From the NCBI RefSeq assembly GCF_004770895.1, contig NZ_RQHS01000018.1:496001-560000 (forward strand): a stretch of 64,000 nucleotides of DNA, read 5' to 3'. The notes beneath the pieces are model-generated. The model did not search any database. It was given only the letters and a program-made list of their open reading frames with translations, and was not told where the DNA came from. This DNA comes from Leptospira dzoumogneensis (GTDB taxonomy: Bacteria > Spirochaetota > Leptospiria > Leptospirales > Leptospiraceae). The translations under genes and the position numbers were made by a program. Positions 1-10,391 of the stretch are shown here, piece by piece; the stretch's first letter is position 1; each line of letters starts with the position of its first letter.

Positions 1-1
1 T

Positions 2-310
2 ATCCTAGAAGAGGATATCTCTCAATTGGAAAAGGAGATAGATCTTTGGCAGGATTCACTTCTTCCTTTGAAAAATTTTATACTACCCGGCGGATCTTCC
101 TCTTCTTCTTTTTTACATGTAGCTAGAACTTTAGCCAGAAGATTAGAAAGAGATTTAGTTCGTTATAAGGAAGAAGGTCAGGAGGTCTTTGCAGAAAACC
201 TTCGGTTCCTGAATAGACTTTCCGATCATTTATTCGTAGCAGCAAGATACGCAAATTTTGAATCTAAAATCCCGGAACCGGAATGGAAATCCAGAGCCAA
301 AGGCAAATAA
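2..310 (+). CDS. ATP:cob(I)alamin adenosyltransferase, PduO/MMAB type (5' partial)
   Basis: The C-terminal part of an enzyme that transfers the adenosyl group of ATP to cob(I)alamin, making coenzyme B12. The reading frame is open from base 2, so the start lies left of the window. Seen: FILPGGSSSSSFLHVARTLA followed by RRLERD and FLNRLSDHLFVAARY, which match the conserved C-terminal helices of the human MMAB/PduO family (ILP.GG...LH..R...RR.ER, FLNRLSDYLF..ARY). It overlaps the next gene by 28 bp, suggesting translational coupling. The product cofactor is what the class II ribonucleotide reductase near 43-46 kb would need. Confidence 0.9.
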   Translation: MLEEDISQLEKEIDLWQDSLLPLKNFILPGGSSSSSFLHVARTLARRLERDLVRYKEEGQEVFAENLRFLNRLSDHLFVAARYANFESKIPEPEWKSRAKGK

Positions 311-1575
311 CCCATCCTAAAGGTTTGTATGTTCTCTTCTTCGTGGAAATGTGGGAGAGATTTTCTTTTTACGGAATGAGAGCACTTCTTGTTCTGTTTT
401 TGACAAAAGAACTTTTGATGCAAGATGCCCAAGCGGGCAGAATATACGGATTTTATAATGGATTCGTATATCTCACCCCGATACTCGGTGGTTTACTCGC
501 AGATCGATTTTTAGGATACAAACGTTCCATCTTCTTAGGTGGAGTGCTTATGATGTTCGGTCATCTTTCCTTGGCATTCAATGGCCTTTGGACTTTTTAT
601 TTGGGTCTAGGACTTCTGATCGCAGGAAATGGTTTTTTCAAACCTTGTATCTCCACTGTTGTAGGAAGAATTTACGAATTAGAAGGTAAGCCTGAACTAA
701 AAGATTCCGGTTTTACAATATTCTATTTTGGGATCAATCTGGGAGCGATTTTGGGGACCTGGGCATGCGCCAATCTTGCGGAGTATAAAGGCTGGCATTA
801 TGGATTCGGGATCGCAGCAGTCGGAATGTTGATCGGTCTCATTATCTTCGGATTTTTAGGAAGAAGAGTGAATCCAAACGCGTTCTTAGCGAATGGAAAC
901 CAAGGAGCGTCAGATTCGGAAACAGAAGATCCTAAACAAAATAGAGAAAGAATTTTTGCGATCATGGTTTTCTCTGCGGTTACGATCACTTTCTGGGCTT
1001 CTTATGAACAGATCGGTTCTTCTTTGAGCCTGATTATCGATAGATATGTGGATAGAAATATTTTAGGTTGGGAAATCCCTGCTGCAAATTACCAATCTCT
1101 AAATCCGCTTTTTGTGGTGAGTTTAGCTCTTGTTGTTTCCTGGATGTGGAAAAAATTCGAAGAGTCCGGCAGGCATATTTCCACGGTAACTAAGTTTTGC
1201 TTAGGACTGATCGTTTTAGGATTAGGATACCTTCTTCTTTCCTTGGTAACTTTTGGATCTACGGAAAAGTTTTCTTCGATTTGGATCATTCTATCCATCT
1301 TACTCTTAACGATCGGAGAATTGTTTTTGTCTCCTGTTGGTTTGTCCCTAGTTACAAAACTCGCACCCGTAAAAGTCGCATCTATGATGATGGGATTTTG
1401 GTTTTTGGCAAACTTCTTCGCTCATGTTCTTGCTGGAGAACTCACCAGATATATGGGAGGAAGAGAATCTTTGTCTGGATTTTTCCTGATCTTCTTCTTT
1501 TTGCCAACGATCACTGCGATCGGTTTATTTTCTTTCCGTAAAAAATTAGAATCTTGGATGCATGGTGTAAAATGA
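283..1575 (+). CDS. POT (PTR2) family proton-dependent oligopeptide transporter
   Basis: An inner-membrane major-facilitator protein of 430 residues, expected to import di- or tripeptides with protons. The family signature ExxERFxxY is seen at residues 22-30 (EMWERFSFY), followed by GGLLADRFLGYKRSI at about 69-83 and FYFGINLGAILGTW near 150. Many hydrophobic stretches fit about 12 membrane segments. It is shorter than many bacterial POT proteins but has no obvious gap. The ATG lies inside the preceding adenosyltransferase gene, and the stop overlaps the next start (ATGA). Substrate specificity cannot be read from sequence. Confidence 0.9.
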   Translation: MEIQSQRQITHPKGLYVLFFVEMWERFSFYGMRALLVLFLTKELLMQDAQAGRIYGFYNGFVYLTPILGGLLADRFLGYKRSIFLGGVLMMFGHLSLAFNGLWTFYLGLGLLIAGNGFFKPCISTVVGRIYELEGKPELKDSGFTIFYFGINLGAILGTWACANLAEYKGWHYGFGIAAVGMLIGLIIFGFLGRRVNPNAFLANGNQGASDSETEDPKQNRERIFAIMVFSAVTITFWASYEQIGSSLSLIIDRYVDRNILGWEIPAANYQSLNPLFVVSLALVVSWMWKKFEESGRHISTVTKFCLGLIVLGLGYLLLSLVTFGSTEKFSSIWIILSILLLTIGELFLSPVGLSLVTKLAPVKVASMMMGFWFLANFFAHVLAGELTRYMGGRESLSGFFLIFFFLPTITAIGLFSFRKKLESWMHGVK

Positions 1576-2822
1576 AAGTTCGGATCTTAGTTAGCCTTCT
1601 TCTTTTATTCTCTTCTTCCATATTTGCAGATCCTTTCGAAGACTTGCTCAAATCGGATTGGGATAGATCCCAAACACTTCTTATCAAAAATTCTGTGTTC
1701 CAAAAATTAGGACAGAGAGCCGCAAGCAAAGAAGTGCTGAAAATCACTAAAAATGTGATCCCTTGGGCGATCTTAGAAGGGGTGACACCGGAAAAAACAG
1801 CAGAACTCATAGTGAATCTGGACTTCGCAGTCAAAGAAGGATTAACATTCGAAGAAGCAGAAGATGCAATTCCGGTTGTTTCTAAAAGAGAACTCTCCAA
1901 AGAAGATTTCAGTTATATAGGTTTGTATTTTAAAGAAACCAAAAAAGCAGGGATCAGAGAAGAAGTCCGAAATCGTTTTGTGGAAGCCGCCATGGAAAAA
2001 AAATGGGACGGTTTTTCCGTACTCTCAGGAGGAAGAGCGCTTATCGCAGGGAAACTTGTGGATTTTCCTGAGAACCGTTTAGCTTCCAAAATCCTGGCCC
2101 AATTCCCGGCAAAAGGAAGAAGTATCCCTTTTGCAAAAACGGAAAGTTCTTTTAAAGCGGTGCTGGATTCCAAAATGGATGGAGCCTCTTATATTCTTCT
2201 TGGTAATTTAAAAAAATTGCATGAAGGGGAGAAGGTGACATCCGCTCAGAAATTTGCATCCGCCCGTGCTGTGGAAACTTCTCTGGAAGAAGTCGGCGGG
2301 ATCGTGATTGGAGATAGGCCTCGTATAGAACCGTTGCCTGATCCTCCTTTAGTTCCGAATTTACCTGAACCAGGAGAACCGACTGAACCGGAGAAACCCG
2401 CTAAAGAAAGTTGGGAAACATTATCCGCACCTACATTACAAAAAGTTGCTAAAGAATGGGTAGGAACTCCTTATAAATGGGCCAATGCCGCTAAAACAGG
2501 AACGGATTGTTCCGGTTTTACTTTTAGAGTTTTGACGGACGGTCGGATTGGTGTTCCTGAAAAAATGGTGTCTCGTGCTTCCAGCGCACAAACCAAAATG
2601 GGCACTGGAGTTTCTCATAATGAAATGAGATCGGGTGATTTGATCTTCTTCTCCGCTTCTCCCAACCAATCCAAAGTCACTCATGTCGGAATGGTCCTAA
2701 ATGGAGAAGAATTCGCACATGCTTCTTCTACACGCGGAGTGGTGATCGACAAGATCAGAATGAAATGGTGGATAGATCGTTTCGTGCTATCAAGAAGAGT
2801 ATTTAAAAAAGTTGTAAATTGA
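1572..2822 (+). CDS. Exported NlpC/P60 family peptidoglycan hydrolase
   Basis: A 416-residue protein expected to cleave peptide bonds in peptidoglycan stems in the periplasm. The start was chosen at the ATG in the ATGA overlap because it gives a clean signal peptide (MKVRILVSLLLLFSSSIFA, cut before DPFE); an in-frame ATG six codons upstream adds only MDAWCK. The first ~250 residues are an uncharacterised alpha-rich region, then a Pro/Glu-rich linker (PLPDPPLVPNLPEPGEP). The C-terminal NlpC/P60 domain has C313 in TDCSGF, H371 in THVGM and H383 in FAHAS as the likely catalytic residues. It is followed by a palindromic repeat and a convergent gene. Confidence 0.88.
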   Translation: MKVRILVSLLLLFSSSIFADPFEDLLKSDWDRSQTLLIKNSVFQKLGQRAASKEVLKITKNVIPWAILEGVTPEKTAELIVNLDFAVKEGLTFEEAEDAIPVVSKRELSKEDFSYIGLYFKETKKAGIREEVRNRFVEAAMEKKWDGFSVLSGGRALIAGKLVDFPENRLASKILAQFPAKGRSIPFAKTESSFKAVLDSKMDGASYILLGNLKKLHEGEKVTSAQKFASARAVETSLEEVGGIVIGDRPRIEPLPDPPLVPNLPEPGEPTEPEKPAKESWETLSAPTLQKVAKEWVGTPYKWANAAKTGTDCSGFTFRVLTDGRIGVPEKMVSRASSAQTKMGTGVSHNEMRSGDLIFFSASPNQSKVTHVGMVLNGEEFAHASSTRGVVIDKIRMKWWIDRFVLSRRVFKKVVN

Positions 2823-2958
2823 GGCGCGGAGTATTAAGAGCCGCGGGGGTTTTGGCACGCAGAGCCGCGAAGACGCGGAGGTTCCTTATTTATTTTTTCT
2901 AAAATCTCTCTGCGGCTTTGCGTCTCTGCGTGAGTTATTTGCTCTGAGTCTCTGCTTA
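2822..2958. repeat. Dispersed palindromic repeat of the CACGCAGAG/CTCTGCGTG type
   Basis: An intergenic block between convergent genes. The left arm begins GCACGCAGAGCCGCGAAG (2855-2880). The right arm, CTCTCTGCGGCTTTGCG continuing to CTGCGTGAGT (2906-2935), is an imperfect inverse of it, with a T/A-rich loop between. Related fragments flank it (GGCGCGGAG at 2823-2831, CTCTGAGTCTCTGC at 2942-2955). The same sequence family recurs at 46.9-47.1 kb. The hairpin could terminate transcription from both sides, which is an inference. Confidence 0.7.
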
Positions 2959-2961
2959 CTC

Positions 2962-3576
2962 CTATTCTCCTAGATTCATTTCTTCTACAATCCCAACTAA
3001 CAACTGTGCTTTCAAAATTTGATCCGTGCTGGAAAGGATTTCTTGTTTCTTCTTAAAATTAAAATTTAAGATAGAAGATATAAAATCTACCGGGAAAGGA
3101 TGAGACCAAAGATCGTTCATTCTAAGGATGAGTTCTTCTTTGGCGCCTTCTGAAAGTAGGATACGTTTGGTGAGATATAAGATCCGATCGAAGATCTCTA
3201 CGAATAGTTTGTCTTCGATATATTTGGAATCAGGTTCTAATTTTTCTATCACACCGATCCGGAAAGGTTCCATGGTATCGTAAGATTCTAATTTTGCGAT
3301 CCCTTTACCTTCGAGTAGAATATTGGATCTTCCGTCAGGAAGTGGATCTCTTCTAACGATCGTTCCCCAGCCAAAAATAGTTTCGATCTCAGGCTGAGGA
3401 TTTTTTAAATTGCCCGGTTCCATTTTGATAGGTGCGATCGCCATTTCTTCGCCGGACTCGGAACAATAATCCAACATCATCCTGTATCTAGGCTCGAAAA
3501 TATGAAGAGGAAGAAATGTGCCTGGAAATAAGATGACTTCGGGAAGAGGAAAGATCGGAATTGTAGTTCTTGACAC
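2962..3576 (-). CDS. LON N-terminal (substrate-binding) domain protein
   Basis: A 204-residue protein consisting only of the LON substrate-binding fold: IPIFPLPEVILFPGTFLPL and HIFEPRYRMM at the N-terminus are the family hallmark. No AAA+ ATPase and no Ser-Lys protease domain follow, so this is not Lon protease. Stand-alone LON-domain proteins are widespread, and their exact role (substrate adaptor or regulator) is not settled. The start is GTG; no ATG lies at a better place. It is divergent from the heptose kinase gene, with a 62-bp spacer that contains the inverted repeat AGGAT-TT-ATCCT (3579-3590) just upstream of the start. Confidence 0.85.
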   Translation of the reverse strand: MSRTTIPIFPLPEVILFPGTFLPLHIFEPRYRMMLDYCSESGEEMAIAPIKMEPGNLKNPQPEIETIFGWGTIVRRDPLPDGRSNILLEGKGIAKLESYDTMEPFRIGVIEKLEPDSKYIEDKLFVEIFDRILYLTKRILLSEGAKEELILRMNDLWSHPFPVDFISSILNFNFKKKQEILSSTDQILKAQLLVGIVEEMNLGE

Positions 3577-3638
3577 CTAGGATTTATCCTAACCTGTTGA
3601 AGTGAAAACGCAAATCAAATTGTAAGACCGGTTTAAAA

Positions 3639-4649
3639 TTGTACTACTTAGATAAAAAGCGATATTTGGAAGCGGCTTCTAAATTAAAAACCACTAAAAT
3701 AATCGTCATCGGAGATCTCATCCTGGACGAGTATCTGATAGGTGAAGTGAACCGAATTTCTCCGGAGGCTCCCGTTCCAGTGGTATGGGTCCGCAATGAA
3801 AAGACCACTTTGGGTGGAGCGGGGAATGTGGTAAAAAATCTTTCTCGCCTTGGGGTCCAATCTTTTGTGCTGGGTAGAGCAGGCAATGATACAGCTGCTA
3901 AAACTTTGGATGATCTTCTTTCTTCCGAAAACACAAGTTCTTCTAAAAATACGATTATACGTTCTGAAAAAGTCCCGACCATTCTAAAAACAAGAGTGAT
4001 CGCAGGTCACCAGCAAGTTTGCAGAATCGATAGAGAAGAAACATTTCCTCTTACTGACGCGGAAGAAAAACAACTTCTGGAAAGTTTTTCCAAGATCATC
4101 CAAGAAGCGGATGCGGTTGTTCTTTCCGATTATGATAAGGGAACTTTGACTGCTAGTTTGATCCGTAAAACGATCGATATCGCAGTCCAACATAAGAAAA
4201 TTGTAACAGTGGATCCGCAAGTGTCCCATTTTTTCCAATATGAAAAAGCTACAGTCATGACTCCCAATCATCATGAGGCGGGAAAGGCTCTAGGTAAAAA
4301 ATTAGAGACAAATGCGGAAGTAGAAGAAGCGGCCAAGAAGATCGCAGAAAATCTAAATTCTCCTTCTATGATGATCACTCGTGGGGAAAAAGGAATGAGC
4401 CTTTATATTTCTTCCGAATCTAAAACCTATCATATTCCCACTGTGGCTAAAGAAGTATTCGATGTAACCGGAGCAGGGGACACTGTGATCTCTGTTTACA
4501 CTTCTTTTTTGGCAGCAGGACTCGGAGAATTGGAAGCCGCTATCGTTTCTAACGCAGCGGCGGGTGTAGTTGTCGGAAAACTGGGTGCGGAGACTGTTTC
4601 TTTGGAAGAACTTTTACAAGCTCTGGAGAAAAGAGGAAGTTTTGAATGA
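3639..4649 (+). CDS. rfaE1: D-glycero-beta-D-manno-heptose-7-phosphate kinase (RfaE domain I)
   Basis: A PfkB-family sugar kinase of 336 residues that phosphorylates heptose 7-phosphate to the 1,7-bisphosphate for ADP-heptose, the LPS inner-core precursor. Seen: IIVIGDLILDEYLIGEVNRI and SPEAPVPVVWV at the N-terminus, GGAGNVVKNLSRLG, and the PfkB C-terminal motif VTGAGDTV with catalytic base D281. The start is TTG at 3639 and no good ATG is nearby. In enterobacteria this is the N-terminal half of bifunctional HldE; here the two halves are separate genes overlapping by 4 bp. First gene of the long LPS/regulation run. Confidence 0.93.
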   Translation: MYYLDKKRYLEAASKLKTTKIIVIGDLILDEYLIGEVNRISPEAPVPVVWVRNEKTTLGGAGNVVKNLSRLGVQSFVLGRAGNDTAAKTLDDLLSSENTSSSKNTIIRSEKVPTILKTRVIAGHQQVCRIDREETFPLTDAEEKQLLESFSKIIQEADAVVLSDYDKGTLTASLIRKTIDIAVQHKKIVTVDPQVSHFFQYEKATVMTPNHHEAGKALGKKLETNAEVEEAAKKIAENLNSPSMMITRGEKGMSLYISSESKTYHIPTVAKEVFDVTGAGDTVISVYTSFLAAGLGELEAAIVSNAAAGVVVGKLGAETVSLEELLQALEKRGSFE

Positions 4650-5140
4650 AATCTTCTTTCTCTTCTTGTATAGAGAAGATCATTCCTTTTCAGGAAGTTA
4701 AGAATGTTTCGGAGAAGGTCCGCTCCAATCAAAAGATCGTTTTTACGAACGGTGTATTCGATCTAGTTCATAAAGGTCATTTGACTTATCTTTCCCAGGC
4801 TCGTGACTTGGGTGATGTTCTTTGGGTGGGGATCAATTCCGATTCTTCCGTCAAAAGACTCAAAGGTCCGGAACGTCCGGTAAATCCGGAAGAAGATCGG
4901 GCACTTCTTCTTTCCTGCCTTTCCTTTGTAGACTATATCAGCGTTTTTACCGAAGACACTCCTTTGGAACTCATCTCTCAGGTAGCGCCCCATATTCACG
5001 TAAAAGGGGGAGATTATGATTTGGAAGCTCTTCCCGAAACTCCACTTGTTCGCAAATTAGGCGGAGAAGTCAGAATTCTACCCTTTGTTCCGGGATTCTC
5101 CAGCACCGATCTGATCCGACGCATTCGTCAAAAACCCTAG
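4646..5140 (+). CDS. rfaE2: D-glycero-beta-D-manno-heptose 1-phosphate adenylyltransferase (RfaE domain II)
   Basis: A cytidylyltransferase-like enzyme of 164 residues that makes ADP-heptose from heptose 1-phosphate and ATP. Seen: TNGVFDLVHKGHLTYL with the HxGH nucleotide-binding motif at H42-H45, GINSDSSVKRLKGPERPVN, the conserved HVKGGDY, and the C-terminal GFSSTDLIRRI. It overlaps the kinase gene by ATGA, so both activities should be made together. This is the C-terminal half of HldE in E. coli. A gap of 81 bp follows before pyrG, ending with a strong AGGTAGGAG ribosome-binding site. Confidence 0.93.
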   Translation: MKSSFSSCIEKIIPFQEVKNVSEKVRSNQKIVFTNGVFDLVHKGHLTYLSQARDLGDVLWVGINSDSSVKRLKGPERPVNPEEDRALLLSCLSFVDYISVFTEDTPLELISQVAPHIHVKGGDYDLEALPETPLVRKLGGEVRILPFVPGFSSTDLIRRIRQKP

Positions 5141-5221
5141 ATTTACTTCTCGATTCTACGAAATTCCGAGTTGGATTTTCCGAGACTGAAGAAAACTCTG
5201 TTCAGCAGGTAGGAGTTCGGT

Positions 5222-6837
<1,616 letters not shown>

Positions 6838-6838
<1 letters not shown>

Positions 6839-7689
6839 TGAGCGATAAGACTGCCCAAGAAAGGGATTTTTTAAGCGGTAAAAAGATAGGAGGAAAGAAT
6901 CCATTCTTCCTGATCGCCGGTCCTTGTGTGATGGAAAACAGAGACTTACTTGAAAAAGTCTGTGCTGAAATGTTAGAGATCACCACAGAACTTGGGATCC
7001 CTTATGTTTTCAAAAGTAGTTTCGATAAAGCGAACCGTTCTTCAGTTACTTCTTATAGAGGTCCCGGACTTACGGAAGGGATCAAACACCTAGAACATAT
7101 TAAGAAAAAATTTAATGTTCCTGTTCTGACTGATATTCATGAAACTTCCCAAGTCGGTCCTCTTAAAGATGTGATCGATATGTACCAAATCCCTGCATTC
7201 CTAAGCAGACAGACCGATCTGATCGCAGAATCCGCTAAAACAGGAAAATGGGTGAATGTCAAAAAAGGACAGTTTTTAGCTCCTTCCGACTGTAGACATA
7301 TCAAAACAAAAATCCAAGAATCCGGTTCCGAAAAGTATATGGTTACCGAAAGAGGGACCACGTTCGGCTATGGGAATTTGGTATTCGACGGAAGAACAGT
7401 TCCTATATTACATAGTTATGATATTCCAGTAGTATTCGATGCGACTCACTCCGCTCAATTGCCCGGAGCCGCAGGAAATATCACCGGAGGACAAAGAGAG
7501 TACATTCCGAGCATGACAAGAAGTGCAGTGGCACTCGGGATAGAAGGTATCTTTATGGAAGTGCATCCTGATCCTGCAAAGGCACTTTCGGATGCTACTA
7601 CTCAGTATCCACTTTCCGAAATTAAATCCTTATTAAAGGAATTAGTCGGTTTAGACCGTTACGTTAAACAGGAAATCCTAAACCGCTAA
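6838..7689 (+). CDS. kdsA: 2-dehydro-3-deoxyphosphooctonate aldolase (KDO-8-phosphate synthase)
   Basis: A 283-residue TIM-barrel enzyme condensing phosphoenolpyruvate with arabinose 5-phosphate to KDO 8-phosphate for LPS. Seen: FFLIAGPCVMENRDL, FKSSFDKANRSS, LTDIHE, SRQTDL, VKKGQFLAP, VFDATHS and the C-terminal FMEVHPDP. C30 sits where the metal-dependent class (Aquifex type) has its metal-binding Cys and E. coli has Asn, so this should be a metal-requiring KdsA; that assignment follows from known families. The start codon shares one base with the pyrG stop. Confidence 0.96.
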
Positions 7690-7701
7690 CAGATAAGAGC
7701 C

Positions 7702-8328
7702 TTGTATTCCCGTATACTCACTCTACTCAAAATAGACCCGGAAACCGCCAAAAAATACGGTCCGGGCCTGGGAGTAGGACTCGGAATTTTATTCTTAGTT
7801 CTTTTCTTCTATTCAGGCGGAAAATCGGACGCTAAATACACCCGTGTAGAAGAAGAAAAAGAAAAAGGTTCCACTGTATCTTTCCGGAATTTTGCAAAGG
7901 ACCAGTATGACGGGAACGGAACTATATTATGGAAATTGAAAGCGAAAGAAGCCTACCTTTACGCTGACGAAAAAAGATACGTTCTATACGGAATTGATTT
8001 CGACCAATATGAGAATGGAAAGTTCAAGTCCAAACTCACAGGAGAAAAAGGAGAGATCAACCAACTCACAAAGCTGATGAAACTCACAGGGAATATTCTT
8101 CTTAGAACGGAAGAACATAGGACTCTCAGAGCAAAATCATTGGATTATAACGACGAAACCAAAGAACTCAGTTCCAATGAAGAAGTAGTCATAGACGCAA
8201 ACGGGACTCATATCAGAGGTGTAGGTCTTAGAGCTGACAAAGACCTGAACAAGTTTACAATTTTAAGACCAAGTGCAGTCACCCAAGACGGTGCAAATCC
8301 ACTCTCTTCTTCTCCTAAACAAAAATGA
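7702..8328 (+). CDS. lptC: LPS export ABC transporter periplasmic protein LptC
   Basis: A 208-residue single-span inner-membrane protein that passes LPS from LptBFG to the LptA bridge. It has a membrane segment at about residues 22-38 (GLGVGLGILFLVLFFYSG without its first residues) and a beta-rich periplasmic LptC/OstA fold with ILWKLKAKEAYLY and GEKGEINQLTKLMKLTGNI. The start is TTG at 7702; no ATG is available before the membrane segment. It overlaps the LptA-like gene by ATGA. Sequence identity to E. coli LptC is low, so the call relies on fold-like pattern and context. Confidence 0.85.
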   Translation: MYSRILTLLKIDPETAKKYGPGLGVGLGILFLVLFFYSGGKSDAKYTRVEEEKEKGSTVSFRNFAKDQYDGNGTILWKLKAKEAYLYADEKRYVLYGIDFDQYENGKFKSKLTGEKGEINQLTKLMKLTGNILLRTEEHRTLRAKSLDYNDETKELSSNEEVVIDANGTHIRGVGLRADKDLNKFTILRPSAVTQDGANPLSSSPKQK

Positions 8329-9656
8329 AACGTATCCTAGTCCTTTTCTGTTTATTATTTTTGCTCCCCGCATATTTGGGATCTCATTCTAGACCCCCTC
8401 TCTTATTTTCCGCGGAAACATTGGATCCGAAAAGTTTCCAAGGAATAGGAGAGGCAGATCCGAAACGTAAGGAAAGTTTTCCTACTTTTTGGGGAGCAAA
8501 CGCGCTTACTCAAGAAGATAAAGAAGTACAAGGATTAAAAGTCACCATATTCAGTTTAGAAGGCGGCGCCTGGATCCAACATAAAAAAGTAAAATTGGGC
8601 GCAAACAAGATCGAAGTATATGGAAAAGAAGCATATAAGGCTTTTTTAAAGAACGGAGTACATATAGAAGACCAGGAAAACGGGACCGTGATGCGAGCTG
8701 GAATTGGAGAATATGATAAATACTCCGAAATGGTCTATATCAAAGAAAGACCAAGGCTTAGCTTTCGGGACAAAACCGGCAAAACAACGGTCATTTCCGC
8801 AAAACAGATAGATAGGGAATTGAGCACTAAGATCACAAAGCTGCATGGCGGAGTGATCGTAAATCATCCGGAAGTTACTATTTTTTGTGCAGAGGCGATT
8901 TTTAAAGAATCGGAACATCTGATCACCACGGATCCGGACCCGATCCTTATCTCTAAGAACAGATATTTGAGCGGTAAATCATTATCCTTCTACACAAATG
9001 AAAGCAGGATACTTTTGGAAGAAAACACAGTCTTATTCCAATCTTCAGAAGAGACTAAAAAAGATCCGGAAGGAAATGAGAAAAAACAAACCGTTCTCAC
9101 GATCCTAAAAGGGGATAAGATAGAAAGCCGTCCGAACGAAGAGAACGACCGCACAGTACTGATCAGCGGAAATGCAACAGTTCTCAGAAAAGATATGAAG
9201 ATCACTTCGGATAATATCGAGTCGGTGGGAAAGGATTCACATATCATCAAGGCCAGAAAAAATATCAAAGTGCACGATAGAGAGAATAATCTTCTTCTTT
9301 CGGGTAACGTATTCGATTATTTCAGAAATGAAAATTATCTTCACCTGACTGACGAAGGCAAAATGGAATTTTTAGACAAAAACTCCGATCAGGTAACGAG
9401 TACGATCACTGCACAGGAATTCGAACGTTTTTTAGACCAAAAAGAAACAGTGATCCGAGGAAATATCTGGATCAAATCCAAGTCCACAGAGGCGCAAGGT
9501 GAGTACGCCACTTATTTTGAAAACGACGAATCCGTACTTTTAGAAGGAAATCCTAGGATTAATCGAAGTGGTAAGATACTGAGAGCGGGAAAAATCGTCT
9601 TTTATCCAAGAGAAGGAAGATCAATTCTGACAGAAGGAGTCCATTTAGGAAATTAG
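8325..9656 (+). CDS. Large LptA/OstA-like LPS transport protein
   Basis: A 443-residue exported protein with signal peptide MKRILVLFCLLFLLPAYLGS. The rest is beta-rich with recurrent OstA-type units such as KLHGGVIVNHPEVTIFCAEA, LISGNATVLRKDMKITSDNI and VIRGNIWIKSKSTEAQGEYA. The LptA fold is a beta-jellyroll that carries lipid A across the periplasm. This protein is more than twice the length of E. coli LptA, which suggests a concatenated or longer bridge. Located between lptC and lptB, overlapping lptC by 4 bp and 9 bp before lptB. The LptA role is inferred from fold pattern plus position. Confidence 0.83.
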   Translation: MKRILVLFCLLFLLPAYLGSHSRPPLLFSAETLDPKSFQGIGEADPKRKESFPTFWGANALTQEDKEVQGLKVTIFSLEGGAWIQHKKVKLGANKIEVYGKEAYKAFLKNGVHIEDQENGTVMRAGIGEYDKYSEMVYIKERPRLSFRDKTGKTTVISAKQIDRELSTKITKLHGGVIVNHPEVTIFCAEAIFKESEHLITTDPDPILISKNRYLSGKSLSFYTNESRILLEENTVLFQSSEETKKDPEGNEKKQTVLTILKGDKIESRPNEENDRTVLISGNATVLRKDMKITSDNIESVGKDSHIIKARKNIKVHDRENNLLLSGNVFDYFRNENYLHLTDEGKMEFLDKNSDQVTSTITAQEFERFLDQKETVIRGNIWIKSKSTEAQGEYATYFENDESVLLEGNPRINRSGKILRAGKIVFYPREGRSILTEGVHLGN

Positions 9657-9665
9657 GCTTGCATA

Positions 9666-10391
9666 ATGGGACAAAGGATCCGGTGCCAAAACTTAATCAA
9701 AATATATAATAAGCGCAAGGTTGTAGACGGAGTCAGTTTCGATGTTCGCAAAGGAGAAGTAGTAGGTCTACTAGGTCCGAATGGCGCCGGAAAAACTACT
9801 TCCTTCTATATGTCCGTCGGTTTTGTAAAACCTGATTCAGGTCATGTATTCATAGACGACCAAGATGTGACGGAAGCTCCTATGCATACTAGAGCAAAAC
9901 TAGGAGTAGGTTATCTTGCACAAGAAGCTTCTATCTTTCGTAAACTTACTGTTGCGGAAAACCTGGAAGCTATTTTAGAAACCCTGAACATTCCTAGATC
10001 GGAAATCGTTCGCAGAAGAGACGAACTACTCTTAGAATTACAAATTATGCGAGTCGCCAATCAAAAAGGTTTTACTCTTTCAGGCGGAGAAAGAAGAAGA
10101 TGCGAAATCGCTAGAGCCTTAGTCACAAATCCGGATTTTATCCTTCTTGACGAGCCGTTCGCAGGCGTCGACCCTATAGCTGTTAAAGATATTCAAACTG
10201 TTATAAATAGTTTAAAGAAGAAGGGACTTGGCATCTTAATCACCGACCATAATGTTCGAGAAACATTAAAGATCACGGACAGAGCATACATCATGCATAG
10301 TGGTAGGATCTTGATCGCGGGAACTCCTAAAGAACTCGTGAATGATAAAGAAGCAAAAAGAATGTATCTAGGAGAGGACTTCAAGCTGTGA
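9666..10391 (+). CDS. lptB: LPS export ABC transporter ATPase LptB
   Basis: A 241-residue cytoplasmic ATPase that drives LPS extraction with LptF/LptG (not in this window). Seen: Walker A GPNGAGKTT at residues 37-45, Q-loop region GYLAQEASIFRKLTVAENL (typical of LptB), signature LSGGERRRCEIARAL, Walker B FILLDEPFAGVDP, and switch His in ITDHNVRETL. It overlaps rpoN by 4 bp; lptB-rpoN adjacency is also found in proteobacteria. Confidence 0.96.
   Translation: MGQRIRCQNLIKIYNKRKVVDGVSFDVRKGEVVGLLGPNGAGKTTSFYMSVGFVKPDSGHVFIDDQDVTEAPMHTRAKLGVGYLAQEASIFRKLTVAENLEAILETLNIPRSEIVRRRDELLLELQIMRVANQKGFTLSGGERRRCEIARALVTNPDFILLDEPFAGVDPIAVKDIQTVINSLKKKGLGILITDHNVRETLKITDRAYIMHSGRILIAGTPKELVNDKEAKRMYLGEDFKL

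Noticed and set aside
2962..3576. Fragment of Lon protease
   Set aside because: The frame is complete with a proper start and stop and no trace of AAA or protease domains nearby; stand-alone LON-domain proteins are a known class.
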